NCBI RefSeq assembly: GCF_000244875.1
Contig: NC_016791.1
Location: 4,531,001-4,595,000 of the forward strand
DNA length: 64,000 nt
Direction of reading: 5' to 3'
Origin: Clostridium sp. BNL1100
GTDB taxonomy: Bacteria > Bacillota > Clostridia > Acetivibrionales > DSM-1351
The translations under genes and the position numbers were made by a program. The notes under the pieces are model-generated. The model did no database searches, was not told where the DNA came from, and was given only the letters and a program-made list of their open reading frames with translations. Below, piece after piece: positions 8,214-16,562 of this stretch (position 1 is its first letter; every line of letters begins with the position of its first letter).

Positions 8214-9836
8214 CTAAACCGTTTCTTCTTCAGGATCAATACTACATTCCAGCAGATATACATTATCATCAGCAAGGAATCTGTCCAATGCACTGTCTAT
8301 CTGCGAATTACAGGATATTCTTTCAGATTTGAATCCATAAGCTTCCGCTATTTTAACGAAATCAGGGTTATCATCAAGAAATACCTGTGAATATCTCTTT
8401 TTATATTTGTTCTTCTGCATTTCACGAACCATACCAAGCCTGTTATTATTGAGTATAAGGATTTTTACTCCCAGCCTGTTTTGCTTTATGGTACCCATCT
8501 CCGGCATTGACATCTGAAAACTTCCGTCACCACCTATAACAACTACCGTACTGCCAGGTCTGCCTGTCTTGGCTCCGATGCCTGCCGGAAGACCATAACC
8601 CATAGTTCCCAATCCCCCTGAGGTAATAAAAGATCCCGGTTTTCTTGCAATAAAATTGTTTGCAGCCCATATCTGATTTTGTCCGACTTCCGTAACTACT
8701 ATTGCGTCATCATCAAGCCTTTTTGAAAGTTCAGCTATAAGCTTCTTGGGATTGACATAACTACTTTGCTCCGTTAATTCAACTTTGTTCTTTTTAACAG
8801 CCTGTCGCATACTATCGAGCCATTGTGAAGTATTACAGTTTTGAATAGCCTTATACAAGTCCTCAAGAATCAATCCGGCATCTCCTACCACAGGTATCGT
8901 AGTACTTACATTTTTCCCTATCTCGGCAGGATCAATGTCAATATGAATTATTCTAGCCTTTTCAGCTATCTTGCCTGCTGTTCCCAAAGCACGATCTCCC
9001 ACTCTTGCCCCGATTATTATAAGGAGGTCAGTGTTATGTACTGCATAGTTGGCTGCATATACTCCATGGGAACCCAACATTCCGAAATTCAAAGGATGGC
9101 CTACCTGTATTGAACCAATTCCCATTAACGTTGTCACTACAGGTATTTGATACTTCTCTGCAAGCCTTGTCATTATTTCCGAAGCCTTTGCAGTGATAAC
9201 TCCCCCTCCTGCACATATAACCGGCCTTTGTGAGCCGGAAACCGCCTCAGCAATCTTTTTTATCTGCTGTGGATGACCTTTATAATTTGGCTTATATCCC
9301 TTAATATCTACTTCATCGGGATATCTGAAATCTAGTGTATCTGTCTGTATGTCCACAGGTACATCTATCAGTACCGGCCCAGGCCTGCCGGTAGAAGCAA
9401 TATGGAAAGCTTCTTTTACTATTCTGGGTAAATCTTTGACGTTCTTCACCAAGTAGTTATGCTTGCAGAAGGGTTCTGTAGCTCCTGTAATGTCTGCCTC
9501 CTGAAACACATCCCTGCCTATCAGATCAAGAGATACCTGCCCTGTAATAGCTACCATTGGAATCGAATCCGAATATGCAGTTGCAATCCCTGTTATAAGG
9601 TTTGTCGCACCGGGCCCCGAGGTAGCCACACACACGCCTGTTTTTCCGGTAACTCTTGAATATCCGCTGGCAGCATGTGCTGCTCCCTGCTCGTTTCTTG
9701 TAAGTATGTGATTGATATCTGAATCCAGCAGTGCATCATAAAATGGACAGATTGCCGCACCGGGATATCCGAAAATTGTAGTTATGTTTTCCAACTCAAG
9801 TGCCTTTACCAATGCTTGAGCTCCTGTTATTTTCAA
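8214..9836 (-). CDS. ilvB: Acetolactate synthase large (catalytic) subunit
   Basis: Thiamine-diphosphate enzyme joining two pyruvates to acetolactate, or pyruvate with 2-ketobutyrate. The N-terminal GYPGAAICPFYDAL and the TPP-binding GDGSFQMSMPEMGT region followed by NNNRLGMV are diagnostic. The frame is open upstream to 10007, but that extension covers the T-box antiterminator and terminator. The real start is therefore TTG 9836 (KITGAQALVKALE), which has GGGGG upstream and gives 540 residues, the normal family length. It is the first structural gene of the ilv-leu operon, controlled by the leucine T-box in front of it. Confidence 0.95.
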   Translation of the reverse strand: MKITGAQALVKALELENITTIFGYPGAAICPFYDALLDSDINHILTRNEQGAAHAASGYSRVTGKTGVCVATSGPGATNLITGIATAYSDSIPMVAITGQVSLDLIGRDVFQEADITGATEPFCKHNYLVKNVKDLPRIVKEAFHIASTGRPGPVLIDVPVDIQTDTLDFRYPDEVDIKGYKPNYKGHPQQIKKIAEAVSGSQRPVICAGGGVITAKASEIMTRLAEKYQIPVVTTLMGIGSIQVGHPLNFGMLGSHGVYAANYAVHNTDLLIIIGARVGDRALGTAGKIAEKARIIHIDIDPAEIGKNVSTTIPVVGDAGLILEDLYKAIQNCNTSQWLDSMRQAVKKNKVELTEQSSYVNPKKLIAELSKRLDDDAIVVTEVGQNQIWAANNFIARKPGSFITSGGLGTMGYGLPAGIGAKTGRPGSTVVVIGGDGSFQMSMPEMGTIKQNRLGVKILILNNNRLGMVREMQKNKYKKRYSQVFLDDNPDFVKIAEAYGFKSERISCNSQIDSALDRFLADDNVYLLECSIDPEEETV

Positions 9837-9881
9837 TGGCAATCCCCCTTTTTTACTATAGGTTATACTCAGATTAGTTAT

Positions 9882-10135
9882 AAAAAACCCCTCATCTCTG
9901 CTGTTACGCAGGGACGAGGGGATAATTCCGCCGTGGTACCACCCTGATTTAATGCAGTTAATCAACTGCATCCTCAGTGAGCAACCGGACGCGTGTCCGT
10001 GCTCCATAGCTATATCGTTGCCAACGCCGATACTTAATCAAGTTGAATGTTTGGGTATCGGGCCTCCGGAATGAGTTATACATGTATTTATTGTACCGTC
10101 TTCCACCAAGCGCCGGCTCTCTTTAACAAATCAAT
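9882..10135 (-). ncRNA. T-box riboswitch, leucine-type, upstream of ilvB
   Basis: On the minus strand the leader starts with AAAGAGAGCC (Stem I, AG bulge and K-turn region). It continues with CTTGGTGGAAG and reaches the conserved T-box core AGGGTGGTACCACGG near 9946-9931. The terminator arms CCCCTCGTCCCTGC and GCAGAGATGAGGGG (9921-9888) follow, with six T residues (9887-9882). The probable specifier is CTC (leucine) at 10075-10073, in the context AACTCA before GGAGGCC. It aligns with the AACTCG of the leuS leader in this same window. Uncharged tRNA-Leu would favour the antiterminator and switch on ilvBNC-leuA. Confidence 0.92.
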
Positions 10136-10210
10136 ACATCTTGTTTTCCATCATAAGCTATATTATAATAATTAATTCTTACAAAAGTTGTAAGTCTTGG
10201 TTTAGAAATA

Positions 10211-10239
10211 ATTATAGCATCATATTCATAGAGCGTCAA
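10211..10239 (-). promoter_or_regulatory. Promoter of the ilv-leu operon
   Basis: TTGACG (10239-10234) and TATAAT (10216-10211) on the minus strand are separated by exactly 17 bases. They lie about 75 bases before the T-box Stem I. Confidence 0.7.
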
Positions 10240-10313
10240 TAAAAGGCATTTAACGTTTTCTGACCAGTTTAGCTTGAGTTTTTAATGTTTTATGTTGTTG
10301 GATAAATCGTGGC

Positions 10314-11873
10314 TCATAATCCTGAATATTCAAATAAATCAAAATCTGCAGTATTTCTGCTGGCATAACCATTGCTGCTGGCAAACATCCCTACATATGT
10401 CCCAATAAATCCCCCTGCTACATCAGTACTCAGTATTCTTCCGTCTACATTGACAGACAGCTCTATGAGCTGATTTTCATCTCCAAAGTAAAAGCTGTAA
10501 TCCTGCCCACATGCCTGAACTACCATATGAATACGTTTGTGCGTAATTTCCTTTTGAGCAATGATGCTTTCCTTTCCGTCATCACATACAACCAGCCTTA
10601 TTATATTTTTCTCTCCAGAGCGAGTACATTCTAACCTCATATGATAATTGTTATTTTGTATTACTAATATGCCTGCCGCTTCATTATTGTTCTCAGGGGA
10701 AAACTCCATTATTGTTTTTGCCCGGAAATTAATATGCTGTTGGCGCCTGCCTACATAGCTGGGGTTCTTCTGCTCGGTGATTTTTGCAGGTCTGAGCTTT
10801 AACCTTAAATATCCCTGTCGGTCGGTGAGGTTGTAAAAGTTTTCTCTTGGAGTTCGCACAAAATTCCATGTAAAGCCAAGCGTTTCAGTGTCAAAGTGGT
10901 CACAAGCCATTGCTTCAACTGGGTTATCCGGAGGAAGCTTAGGTCTTTCATACGTAAACTCGACTTTTCCGCTTAAAGGACTTACTACCGGCCAACCATC
11001 TTCCCATGTAACAGGAATAAGAAATGTTTCACGGCCAAGGTTTCTATAGTATCCTCCATACGGCCTTGATGCTAGTGCCACCATCCACCACTCGCCGTTT
11101 TGGGTTTCAACAAGGTCGGCGTGGCCTACATTTGCAATAGGGTATTTTCTTCCCAAATGCCTATGGGTAAGAATAGGATTTCCTTTGCAACCCTCATACG
11201 GGCCTGTTATACTTTTGCTTCTGGCAATTGTAACTGAATGGTGATAATCTGTTCCACCCTCTGCTATCATTAAATAGTAGTATCCGTTAATTTTATAGAT
11301 ATGTGGTCCTTCAGGCCACACGGCATTTTTCATTGCACCTCTCCACAAACCGTGTCTTGGGCCTGTCAGTTGCATCTTCACGGTGTCCAGTTCCCGCATC
11401 CAGATTTCGTTGTCGCCATAGTAGGTTCCATCGGGGGCTTCATTTGTTCCAATAAAATATACCTTTCCGTCATCATCAAAGAAAAGTGACGGGTCTATGC
11501 CGGGTGCATCGTCCAGCCAGTATGGTTCTGACCACGGGCCCTCCGGTTTTTCCGCTGTTATTATGAAATTGCCCTTTTTTCCTACATTGGTACACGCAAT
11601 ATAAAATAAGCCGTTATTGTATCTGATTGTTGGAGCATATATTCCCTGGGATTGTTCAAGTTCATCTAAGTCAAGCTGAGTTGTCCTGTCCAGGGCATGT
11701 CCTATCTGTTTCCAATTGACTAAATCCTTGCTATGGAAAATAGGTAGTCCCGGAAAATATGTAAAGCTTGATGTAACAAGGAAATAGTCATCGTTTACAC
11801 GACATATTGATGGATCTGGATAAAACCCCGGCAATATGGGATTACTGAAATAATTACAATCTTTTTTTGTCAA
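10314..11873 (-). CDS. GH43 beta-xylosidase / arabinofuranosidase
   Basis: 519 residues with no signal peptide, so probably cytoplasmic. The N-terminal five-bladed propeller of glycoside hydrolase family 43 carries the expected acids: general base Asp in FYPDPS (about residue 18), the pKa-modulating Asp in GIDPSLF and the general acid Glu in WPEGPHIY. The C-terminal ~190 residues form a beta-sandwich of the GH43 C2 type. It likely releases xylose from xylo-oligosaccharides taken up by the cell, though arabinofuranosidase activity is possible in this family. The start is TTG 11873 behind GGGAGG. It stands alone, downstream of the thioredoxin-like gene and across the ilv leader from the amino acid operon. 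Confidence 0.9.
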   Translation of the reverse strand: MTKKDCNYFSNPILPGFYPDPSICRVNDDYFLVTSSFTYFPGLPIFHSKDLVNWKQIGHALDRTTQLDLDELEQSQGIYAPTIRYNNGLFYIACTNVGKKGNFIITAEKPEGPWSEPYWLDDAPGIDPSLFFDDDGKVYFIGTNEAPDGTYYGDNEIWMRELDTVKMQLTGPRHGLWRGAMKNAVWPEGPHIYKINGYYYLMIAEGGTDYHHSVTIARSKSITGPYEGCKGNPILTHRHLGRKYPIANVGHADLVETQNGEWWMVALASRPYGGYYRNLGRETFLIPVTWEDGWPVVSPLSGKVEFTYERPKLPPDNPVEAMACDHFDTETLGFTWNFVRTPRENFYNLTDRQGYLRLKLRPAKITEQKNPSYVGRRQQHINFRAKTIMEFSPENNNEAAGILVIQNNNYHMRLECTRSGEKNIIRLVVCDDGKESIIAQKEITHKRIHMVVQACGQDYSFYFGDENQLIELSVNVDGRILSTDVAGGFIGTYVGMFASSNGYASRNTADFDLFEYSGL

Positions 11874-11923
11874 ATATAACGCCTCCCTATAGAAATATTT
11901 ATTTTAAGTATCTAAAATCTGGG

Positions 11924-11956
11924 AATGTATCATCCCCTGAACGAGGATGATACATT
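11924..11956. repeat. 12-bp perfect inverted repeat upstream of the GH43 gene
   Basis: AATGTATCATCC (11924-11935) and GGATGATACATT (11945-11956) pair perfectly around a 9-base loop. It lies between the stop of the thioredoxin-like gene (12001) and the GH43 start. No strong T-run follows on the minus strand, so it may be a weak terminator of the upstream transcript or an operator for the GH43 gene. Confidence 0.55.
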
Positions 11957-12000
11957 TCAATAAGGATAGTTTAGCACAGTTTATAAGTATTTTTCATTTA

Positions 12001-12357
12001 TTATCCTATAATTTCCATAAACCTATCCTTGGATATATAATTTGTTTCCTCTATCAAGGTTCCGTTCTTGTAGAACCTTAAATAAGGTATCTCTGAATTT
12101 CCCAGCTGTTCTTCCTTAAAGGTTTTGAATTCTTCAAAAAAGTCGGTGGTATTATACTCTAACTCATATACATCAATATCCATTTTCACATCAGTACTAT
12201 CATATAACCAGGTTTTCAGCGCCTGCCACTGAGGACACCAATCCTGTGTTAATATTATTAGTACTATTTCCTTTGAACCTATTATACTTTTGTCAAAATC
12301 CCCGTTCTGTATAGCATTTAAAGCCTGTTCCTTTTGTATTTCTACTTTATTTATCAT
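12001..12357 (-). CDS. Thioredoxin-fold protein with a single active-site cysteine
   Basis: 118 residues with a thioredoxin-like order: a beta strand VLIILTQD, then WCPQWQAL where the redox motif belongs, and a cis-proline-like segment EIPYLRFYKNG near residue 90. Classical thioredoxin has WCGPC; here the second cysteine is replaced by tryptophan (CPQW). A dithiol exchange is therefore not possible with this motif, and a monothiol or noncatalytic role is more likely. It is cytoplasmic (no signal peptide). It follows tadA by 33 bases in the same direction, so the two may be cotranscribed. The family assignment is moderate; the function is unknown. Confidence 0.65.
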   Translation of the reverse strand: MINKVEIQKEQALNAIQNGDFDKSIIGSKEIVLIILTQDWCPQWQALKTWLYDSTDVKMDIDVYELEYNTTDFFEEFKTFKEEQLGNSEIPYLRFYKNGTLIEETNYISKDRFMEIIG

Positions 12358-12390
12358 AAGTTCCCGTCCTTTAATGTAAGTTCTTATTTA

Positions 12391-12846
12391 TTATTTTCTT
12401 AGCTGCTTAAAAAATTCTGTTAATATGTTTCCACATTCCTCGAACATTAATCCATATACTACGTCAACGCTATGATTAAATTGCGGAACTCTGAATAAAT
12501 CTACTACTGACCCTGCGGCACCCGCCTTTTTGTCCATTGCTCCTATATAAAGTGTTTTTATTCTTGATTGAATAATAGCTCCTGCACACATTGAGCACGG
12601 TTCCAGAGTAACGTACATGTCACAGTCCTTCAGTTTCCATGTTCCAAGCTCCTTTGCCGCTTTTTTTAAAGCTTCTATTTCGGCATGGGATGTTACATCC
12701 AGCTTTTCTTCCTTTTGATTACGACCGCAGGCGATAATCTCTCCATCCTTTACTATAATTGCTCCTACCGGGGATTCACCCTTTTCATATGCCTCTTTTG
12801 CTTGTTTGATTGCTGCAAGCATAAATTGCTCGTTTCTGGTGTACAT
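12391..12846 (-). CDS. tadA: tRNA-specific adenosine-34 deaminase
   Basis: 151 residues from the preferred start, the usual TadA size. The zinc-binding deaminase motifs HAEIEAL (with catalytic Glu) and PCSMCAGA are present and correctly spaced. It converts A34 of tRNA-Arg(ACG) to inosine, so that one tRNA reads several Arg codons. An ATG further upstream at 12861 is in frame, but the bases right after it (GGAGGT, 12859-12854) form an ideal ribosome site 7 bases from the ATG at 12846, so the shorter start is chosen. It heads a short leftward unit with the thioredoxin-like gene. Confidence 0.92.
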   Translation of the reverse strand: MYTRNEQFMLAAIKQAKEAYEKGESPVGAIIVKDGEIIACGRNQKEEKLDVTSHAEIEALKKAAKELGTWKLKDCDMYVTLEPCSMCAGAIIQSRIKTLYIGAMDKKAGAAGSVVDLFRVPQFNHSVDVVYGLMFEECGNILTEFFKQLRK

Positions 12847-13023
12847 TTCGGGTACCTCCATTAGTAGTATTTGATATTTACTACTATATATTATAACTCC
12901 GGGGGTACGGAATTAAATATTTTTATAAGTCAGTACCATAATCAAATTACAAACATATTATGTTATCAGAATGTCAGCTTTTTATAAGCTGCGTTAGTAT
13001 TTGTACAAAAAGGAGATATATAC

Positions 13024-14049
13024 ATGAAAAAAGCTTTAATTACAGGAATAACAGGTCAGGATGGGTCATATCTGTCTGAGTTTTTATTAGATAAAGGGTA
13101 CGAAGTTCACGGAATCGCCAGAAGAAGCAGCAGCTTGAATACTCAAAGGATATCCCATCTTCTTGAGGATAAAACCGGAGAGAATTCACAAATTTCTCTC
13201 CATTTCGGAGATTTATCCGACTCCGGAAGTCTCAGTAAACTAATCTATAAGATAGAACCCGATGAAGTTTACAATCTGGGTGCCCAAAGTCATGTCAAAG
13301 TCTCATTTGACGTTCCCGAATACACTGGAGATGTTGATGCGTTGGGAACTGTAAGACTTTTGGAGAGTATCAGAGAAATTAACCCTCGCATCAAGTTTTA
13401 TCAGGCTTCCTCAAGCGAATTATTCGGTAAGGTAAGAGAAACTCCTCAAAGTGAGACTACTCCCTTCTATCCGAGAAGTCCATATGGCGTATCCAAAATG
13501 TATGCGTACTGGATTACAGTAAATTATCGTGAAGCATATGACCTTTTTGCCTGTAATGGAATACTTTTCAACCATGAGTCCCCCAGACGCGGAGAAACTT
13601 TCGTAACCCGTAAGATAACTAAAGGTATATCCGACATAGTAAATGGGAAAGTAGATAAACTTTATCTTGGCAACATTGACGCAAAAAGGGATTGGGGATT
13701 TGCGGGGGATTATGTAGAAGCAATGTGGCTCATACTTCAGCAGAATAAACCCGACGATTATGTTATAGCAACAGGGGAAACTCACACTGTAAGGGAATTC
13801 TGTAATCTTGCATTTAAACATGTAGGAATAACTTTGGAGTGGCACGGCTCTGGAGAGCAAGAAAAGGCTGTAGACAGTGCTACCGGGAAAGAGCTTATTA
13901 ATATCAGCAGTAAATTTTTCCGACCCACAGAGGTAGATTTGCTTTTGGGTGATCCGTCTAAAGCCAAAAGCCAACTAAATTGGAAACAGAAAGTTTCTTT
14001 TGAGGAACTTGTTAAAATGATGGTTGAAAGTGATTTAATGGGGAGATGA
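13024..14049 (+). CDS. gmd: GDP-mannose 4,6-dehydratase
   Basis: 341 residues of the extended short-chain dehydrogenase family. The Rossmann motif [16 protein letters not shown] lies at the N-terminus. The catalytic YxxxK appears as YGVSKMYAY (about residue 156), and the substrate-region segment [17 protein letters not shown] is specific to Gmd. It makes GDP-4-keto-6-deoxymannose from GDP-mannose, the first step to GDP-L-fucose (also to GDP-rhamnose or GDP-perosamine). AAAAGGAG precedes ATG 13024. fcl follows after 4 bases, so GDP-fucose is the expected product. manC for the GDP-mannose precursor lies at 25 kb in the facing operon. Confidence 0.96.
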   Translation: MKKALITGITGQDGSYLSEFLLDKGYEVHGIARRSSSLNTQRISHLLEDKTGENSQISLHFGDLSDSGSLSKLIYKIEPDEVYNLGAQSHVKVSFDVPEYTGDVDALGTVRLLESIREINPRIKFYQASSSELFGKVRETPQSETTPFYPRSPYGVSKMYAYWITVNYREAYDLFACNGILFNHESPRRGETFVTRKITKGISDIVNGKVDKLYLGNIDAKRDWGFAGDYVEAMWLILQQNKPDDYVIATGETHTVREFCNLAFKHVGITLEWHGSGEQEKAVDSATGKELINISSKFFRPTEVDLLLGDPSKAKSQLNWKQKVSFEELVKMMVESDLMGR

Positions 14050-14053
14050 AATA

Positions 14054-14986
14054 ATGAATAAGGAAAGTAAAATCTATGTAGCCGGGCACAATGGTATGGT
14101 TGGTTCTGCAATAGTAAGGAGACTTCAAAAGAACGGGTATGAAAATATTTTATGTAAAAGTCACAAAGAGCTTGACCTTACAGACCAGTCTTTAACGGAC
14201 CGCTTTTTTATGGATGAAAAACCAGATTATGTTTTTATTGCAGCTGCTAAGGTTGGCGGAATACATGCTAACAACTCCTTTCCTGCGGATTTTATAATGG
14301 AGAACATGCTTATAGAGTGCAATTTAATAAAAAGTGCTTTTAAATATGGAGTAAAAAAACTACTGTTTTTAGGCAGTTCATGTATATACCCTAAATTATG
14401 TCCTCAACCCATAAAGGAAGAATATCTTCTGACCGGTGAACTTGAGCCTACCAACGAAGCATACGCTCTTGCAAAAATATCAGGTATAAAAATGTGCCAA
14501 TCCTACAATAGGCAGTATGGTACACGGTTTATTTCTGCAATGCCTGCAAGCCTCTATGGCGTCAATGACAGGTTTGATATTAACAATTCTCATGTTATAC
14601 CTTCAATGATTATTAAGTTCCATGAGGCTAAAATTAATAACAAGCCATATGTTGAATTATGGGGCACCGGGAGCCCCCTAAGGGAATTTCTGTATGTTGA
14701 TGACATGGCAGATGCATGCTTGTATCTTATGCAAAATTATGAAGGAAACGAGTTTGTTAATATCGGCTCAGGCAAGGAGATCAGCATACGTGAGCTTGCC
14801 GAAACATTAAAACGAGTAACGGAATACACCGGAGAACTTGTTTTTGATACAACCAAACCCGATGGTACCCCCAGGCGTGTACTGGATAACACTAAGATAC
14901 ATAAGACAGGGTGGGTACCTCTGATAGATATGGAAGAAGGTCTTAGAAGAGAATATGAATATTACCTGAAATATGTCGTTATATAA
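14054..14986 (+). CDS. fcl: GDP-L-fucose synthase (GDP-4-keto-6-deoxymannose 3,5-epimerase/reductase)
   Basis: 310 residues, the standard size. It has the Rossmann motif [14 protein letters not shown], the catalytic region [16 protein letters not shown] with the Ser and Cys used for epimerisation, and YALAKISG carrying the YxxxK pair. It turns the Gmd product into GDP-L-fucose using NADPH. It starts 4 bases after gmd, so the two are translated together, and a strong bidirectional terminator follows at 15013. With four fucosyltransferase-like genes in the facing operon, the sugar nucleotide is probably used locally. Some databases name it wcaG. Confidence 0.95.
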   Translation: MNKESKIYVAGHNGMVGSAIVRRLQKNGYENILCKSHKELDLTDQSLTDRFFMDEKPDYVFIAAAKVGGIHANNSFPADFIMENMLIECNLIKSAFKYGVKKLLFLGSSCIYPKLCPQPIKEEYLLTGELEPTNEAYALAKISGIKMCQSYNRQYGTRFISAMPASLYGVNDRFDINNSHVIPSMIIKFHEAKINNKPYVELWGTGSPLREFLYVDDMADACLYLMQNYEGNEFVNIGSGKEISIRELAETLKRVTEYTGELVFDTTKPDGTPRRVLDNTKIHKTGWVPLIDMEEGLRREYEYYLKYVVI

Positions 14987-15012
14987 AAATTATTCTTGTC
15001 CGCATTCTCGAT

Positions 15013-15053
15013 AAAAAATGAGGCAGTTTTAAATTAGAACTGCCTCATTTTTT
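15013..15053. terminator. Bidirectional terminator between fcl and the DivIVA-like gene
   Basis: A 16-bp perfect inverted repeat (AAAAAATGAGGCAGTT and its complement, 9-base loop) sits 26 bases after the fcl stop and 5 bases before the stop of the facing gene. A- and T-runs on both sides allow termination of both converging operons. Confidence 0.92.
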
Positions 15054-15057
15054 TATT

Positions 15058-15522
15058 CTACTCATTATTTTGTTCACTGAATAATTGCTTTAATACATCA
15101 AGTTGTGCACTTATCAACGCCTCAGATTTTGTTTTAAATGAGTACAATTGACCCTTAATTTCATCCAGCTTTCCTTTTGCTTTAATTACCTCAAGGTTGG
15201 CAATTTCAATTATTTTCTGGGCACTTACCTCTGCCTCATCAGTTATATTTTTTGCTTTCTCACATGCATTTGTTTTTATTTGTTCACTTGTATGCTGTGC
15301 AACTATTATGGAATGCTGTAATGATTCCTCAAGTATTTTATAGTGTTGAATGGTTTCATTAAGTAAATCTATTTTGCTTTTCATTTCCTCGTTTTCTTTA
15401 GCCATACTTATGTAGTCCTCACCCACTTGGGCAAGGATCGCATCAACCTGTTTTCTGCAATATCCGTTAACCAGGGACTTTTTTATGCAAAGACATTTAA
15501 AATCTTCGGGAGTATAATACAT
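15058..15522 (-). CDS. DivIVA-like coiled-coil protein
   Basis: 154 residues. The N-terminus (YTPEDFKCLCIKKSLVNGYCRKQVDAIL) resembles the membrane-curvature-binding head of DivIVA/GpsB proteins, and residues ~40-150 are a predicted long coiled coil with heptad-like Ile/Leu spacing and alternating charge. DivIVA proteins mark poles and septa and recruit partners. Being the last gene of the glycan block, it may localise the assembly machinery, but that is only inference. The ATG at 15522 is chosen because AGGAG stands 9 bases before it; the ATG at 15531 would abut the ribosome site. The similarity is partial, so the family call is moderate. Confidence 0.65.
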   Translation of the reverse strand: MYYTPEDFKCLCIKKSLVNGYCRKQVDAILAQVGEDYISMAKENEEMKSKIDLLNETIQHYKILEESLQHSIIVAQHTSEQIKTNACEKAKNITDEAEVSAQKIIEIANLEVIKAKGKLDEIKGQLYSFKTKSEALISAQLDVLKQLFSEQNNE

Positions 15523-15622
15523 ATCGCTCATCTCCTAAAATTACTCTCTCATCATAATATATTCCCATAACGGCAATATATTCTCTATTTGAGTAACCAT
15601 AGGGACGAAGAATATATATCTT

Positions 15623-16525
15623 TTACCACCTACAGCCTATGGGCATTATATCCCTTTCCCTGATATTGAACCTGAAGTTTGTAAAGTCTCTGGTTATAAT
15701 CATATCTGCAATGTCCTTAACCCACAGGATATCATTCAAAGTAACATAAAATCTTGCCCTGTCAACTAAGCTCTCCATGTTAGGATAATACCTTGCCACA
15801 CGTTTTAAAAAAGCTTCACCAAGATTATCAAGAAGTATTCCAACATCATAAGCAGGGTCGCCCAATCCCGAAAGTCCAAAACCTATTACACCGGTTAATT
15901 TTTTTAATCTACTGTCTATAAGCAGGTGACAAGCAGAAAGGTCTCCGTGTATAAGAGTAGGTTCGTAGGACAAAAAATCATCATCATTCTCAACAGGTTT
16001 AAATACTTGCTTTATATACTCCTTTGTATAATCGGAACAGTATGGAAATACCTTTCTGTATATTTCTTCAATAAGTTCCTTCCTTCCATTTTGTGCTATA
16101 GCGTTTTGGAATTCACCGATTCCCATATTTTCCGCATCTTCCACTGGTATGGTATGGAGTGTTTTAAGAAAACTGCCTATCTGCTGTGCCAAAGCCTCCT
16201 GATATTTACCATTCATTTGCAGTAGTAGGTTCCTGAATATCGGTTTTCCCTTTATTATATTGTATTTCACCATTTCTCTCCCAAGAGGTTCGTGAGCAGG
16301 AACAAGGGGTTCTATACGATTACGAATGAAATTAGTAACCTTGGCCTCGTTTTCCAGAAAAGCAACACTCCAGTCGTATCTGGCAAATTTGAAAATGTAA
16401 GTATCATTTATGATAATTACATCGTTATGTCTACCCTCATTCATCAGGTATTCCACTTTTGTTATATTAATCTGAGGGCATCTGCTTCTTATAAGCCCCA
16501 TATACATATTCTCTTTTTCATCCAT
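15623..16525 (-). CDS. Aminoglycoside-phosphotransferase-like kinase with altered metal site
   Basis: About 300 residues with an APH/choline-kinase fold. The N-lobe contains a nucleotide-binding strand pair (YIFKFARYDWSV, Lys as the ATP lysine). The catalytic loop is HGDLSACHLL (about 193-202), where His in place of the usual Asn also occurs in APH(2'')-like proteins. The metal-binding segment reads VIGFGLSGLGDPAYD (about 213-227), where the expected Asp of the I-D-F-G motif is Gly (codon GGT). This change should weaken Mg binding. ATG 16525 has GGTGGTGA upstream. It lies 37 bases after a fucosyltransferase-like gene, so its natural substrate is probably not a drug and may be a sugar or lipid of this locus. 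Activity is uncertain. Confidence 0.75.
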   Translation of the reverse strand: MDEKENMYMGLIRSRCPQINITKVEYLMNEGRHNDVIIINDTYIFKFARYDWSVAFLENEAKVTNFIRNRIEPLVPAHEPLGREMVKYNIIKGKPIFRNLLLQMNGKYQEALAQQIGSFLKTLHTIPVEDAENMGIGEFQNAIAQNGRKELIEEIYRKVFPYCSDYTKEYIKQVFKPVENDDDFLSYEPTLIHGDLSACHLLIDSRLKKLTGVIGFGLSGLGDPAYDVGILLDNLGEAFLKRVARYYPNMESLVDRARFYVTLNDILWVKDIADMIITRDFTNFRFNIRERDIMPIGCRW

Positions 16526-16562
16526 ACAGAATTTCACCACCCATTAGCTTTAAACCCTTTTA

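Larger units (their letters stand above)
9837..10313 (-). other. Noncoding leader region of the ilv-leu operon
   Basis: This 477-base gap holds the ilvB promoter (10211-10239), the T-box leader (9882-10135) and the ilvB ribosome site. The stretch 10240-10313 lies between the promoter and the stop of the GH43 gene. A small inverted repeat CTTACAA...TTGTAAG sits near 10180-10200 in the leader. I see no protein gene here. Confidence 0.8.

Noticed and set aside
9837-10007. N-terminal extension of ilvB to an ATG at 10007
   Set aside because: The extension covers the T-box core and the terminator hairpin; the TTG at 9836 has a GGGGG ribosome site and gives the family length.
13420-13974. 184-codon frame on the minus strand inside gmd
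   Set aside because: Shadow of a well-recognised gene; composition is not protein-like and no ribosome site is present.
15623-16525. Aminoglycoside resistance gene
   Set aside because: The APH fold is shared with many sugar and lipid kinases, the metal site is altered and the neighbours are glycan genes, so a resistance call is not supported.
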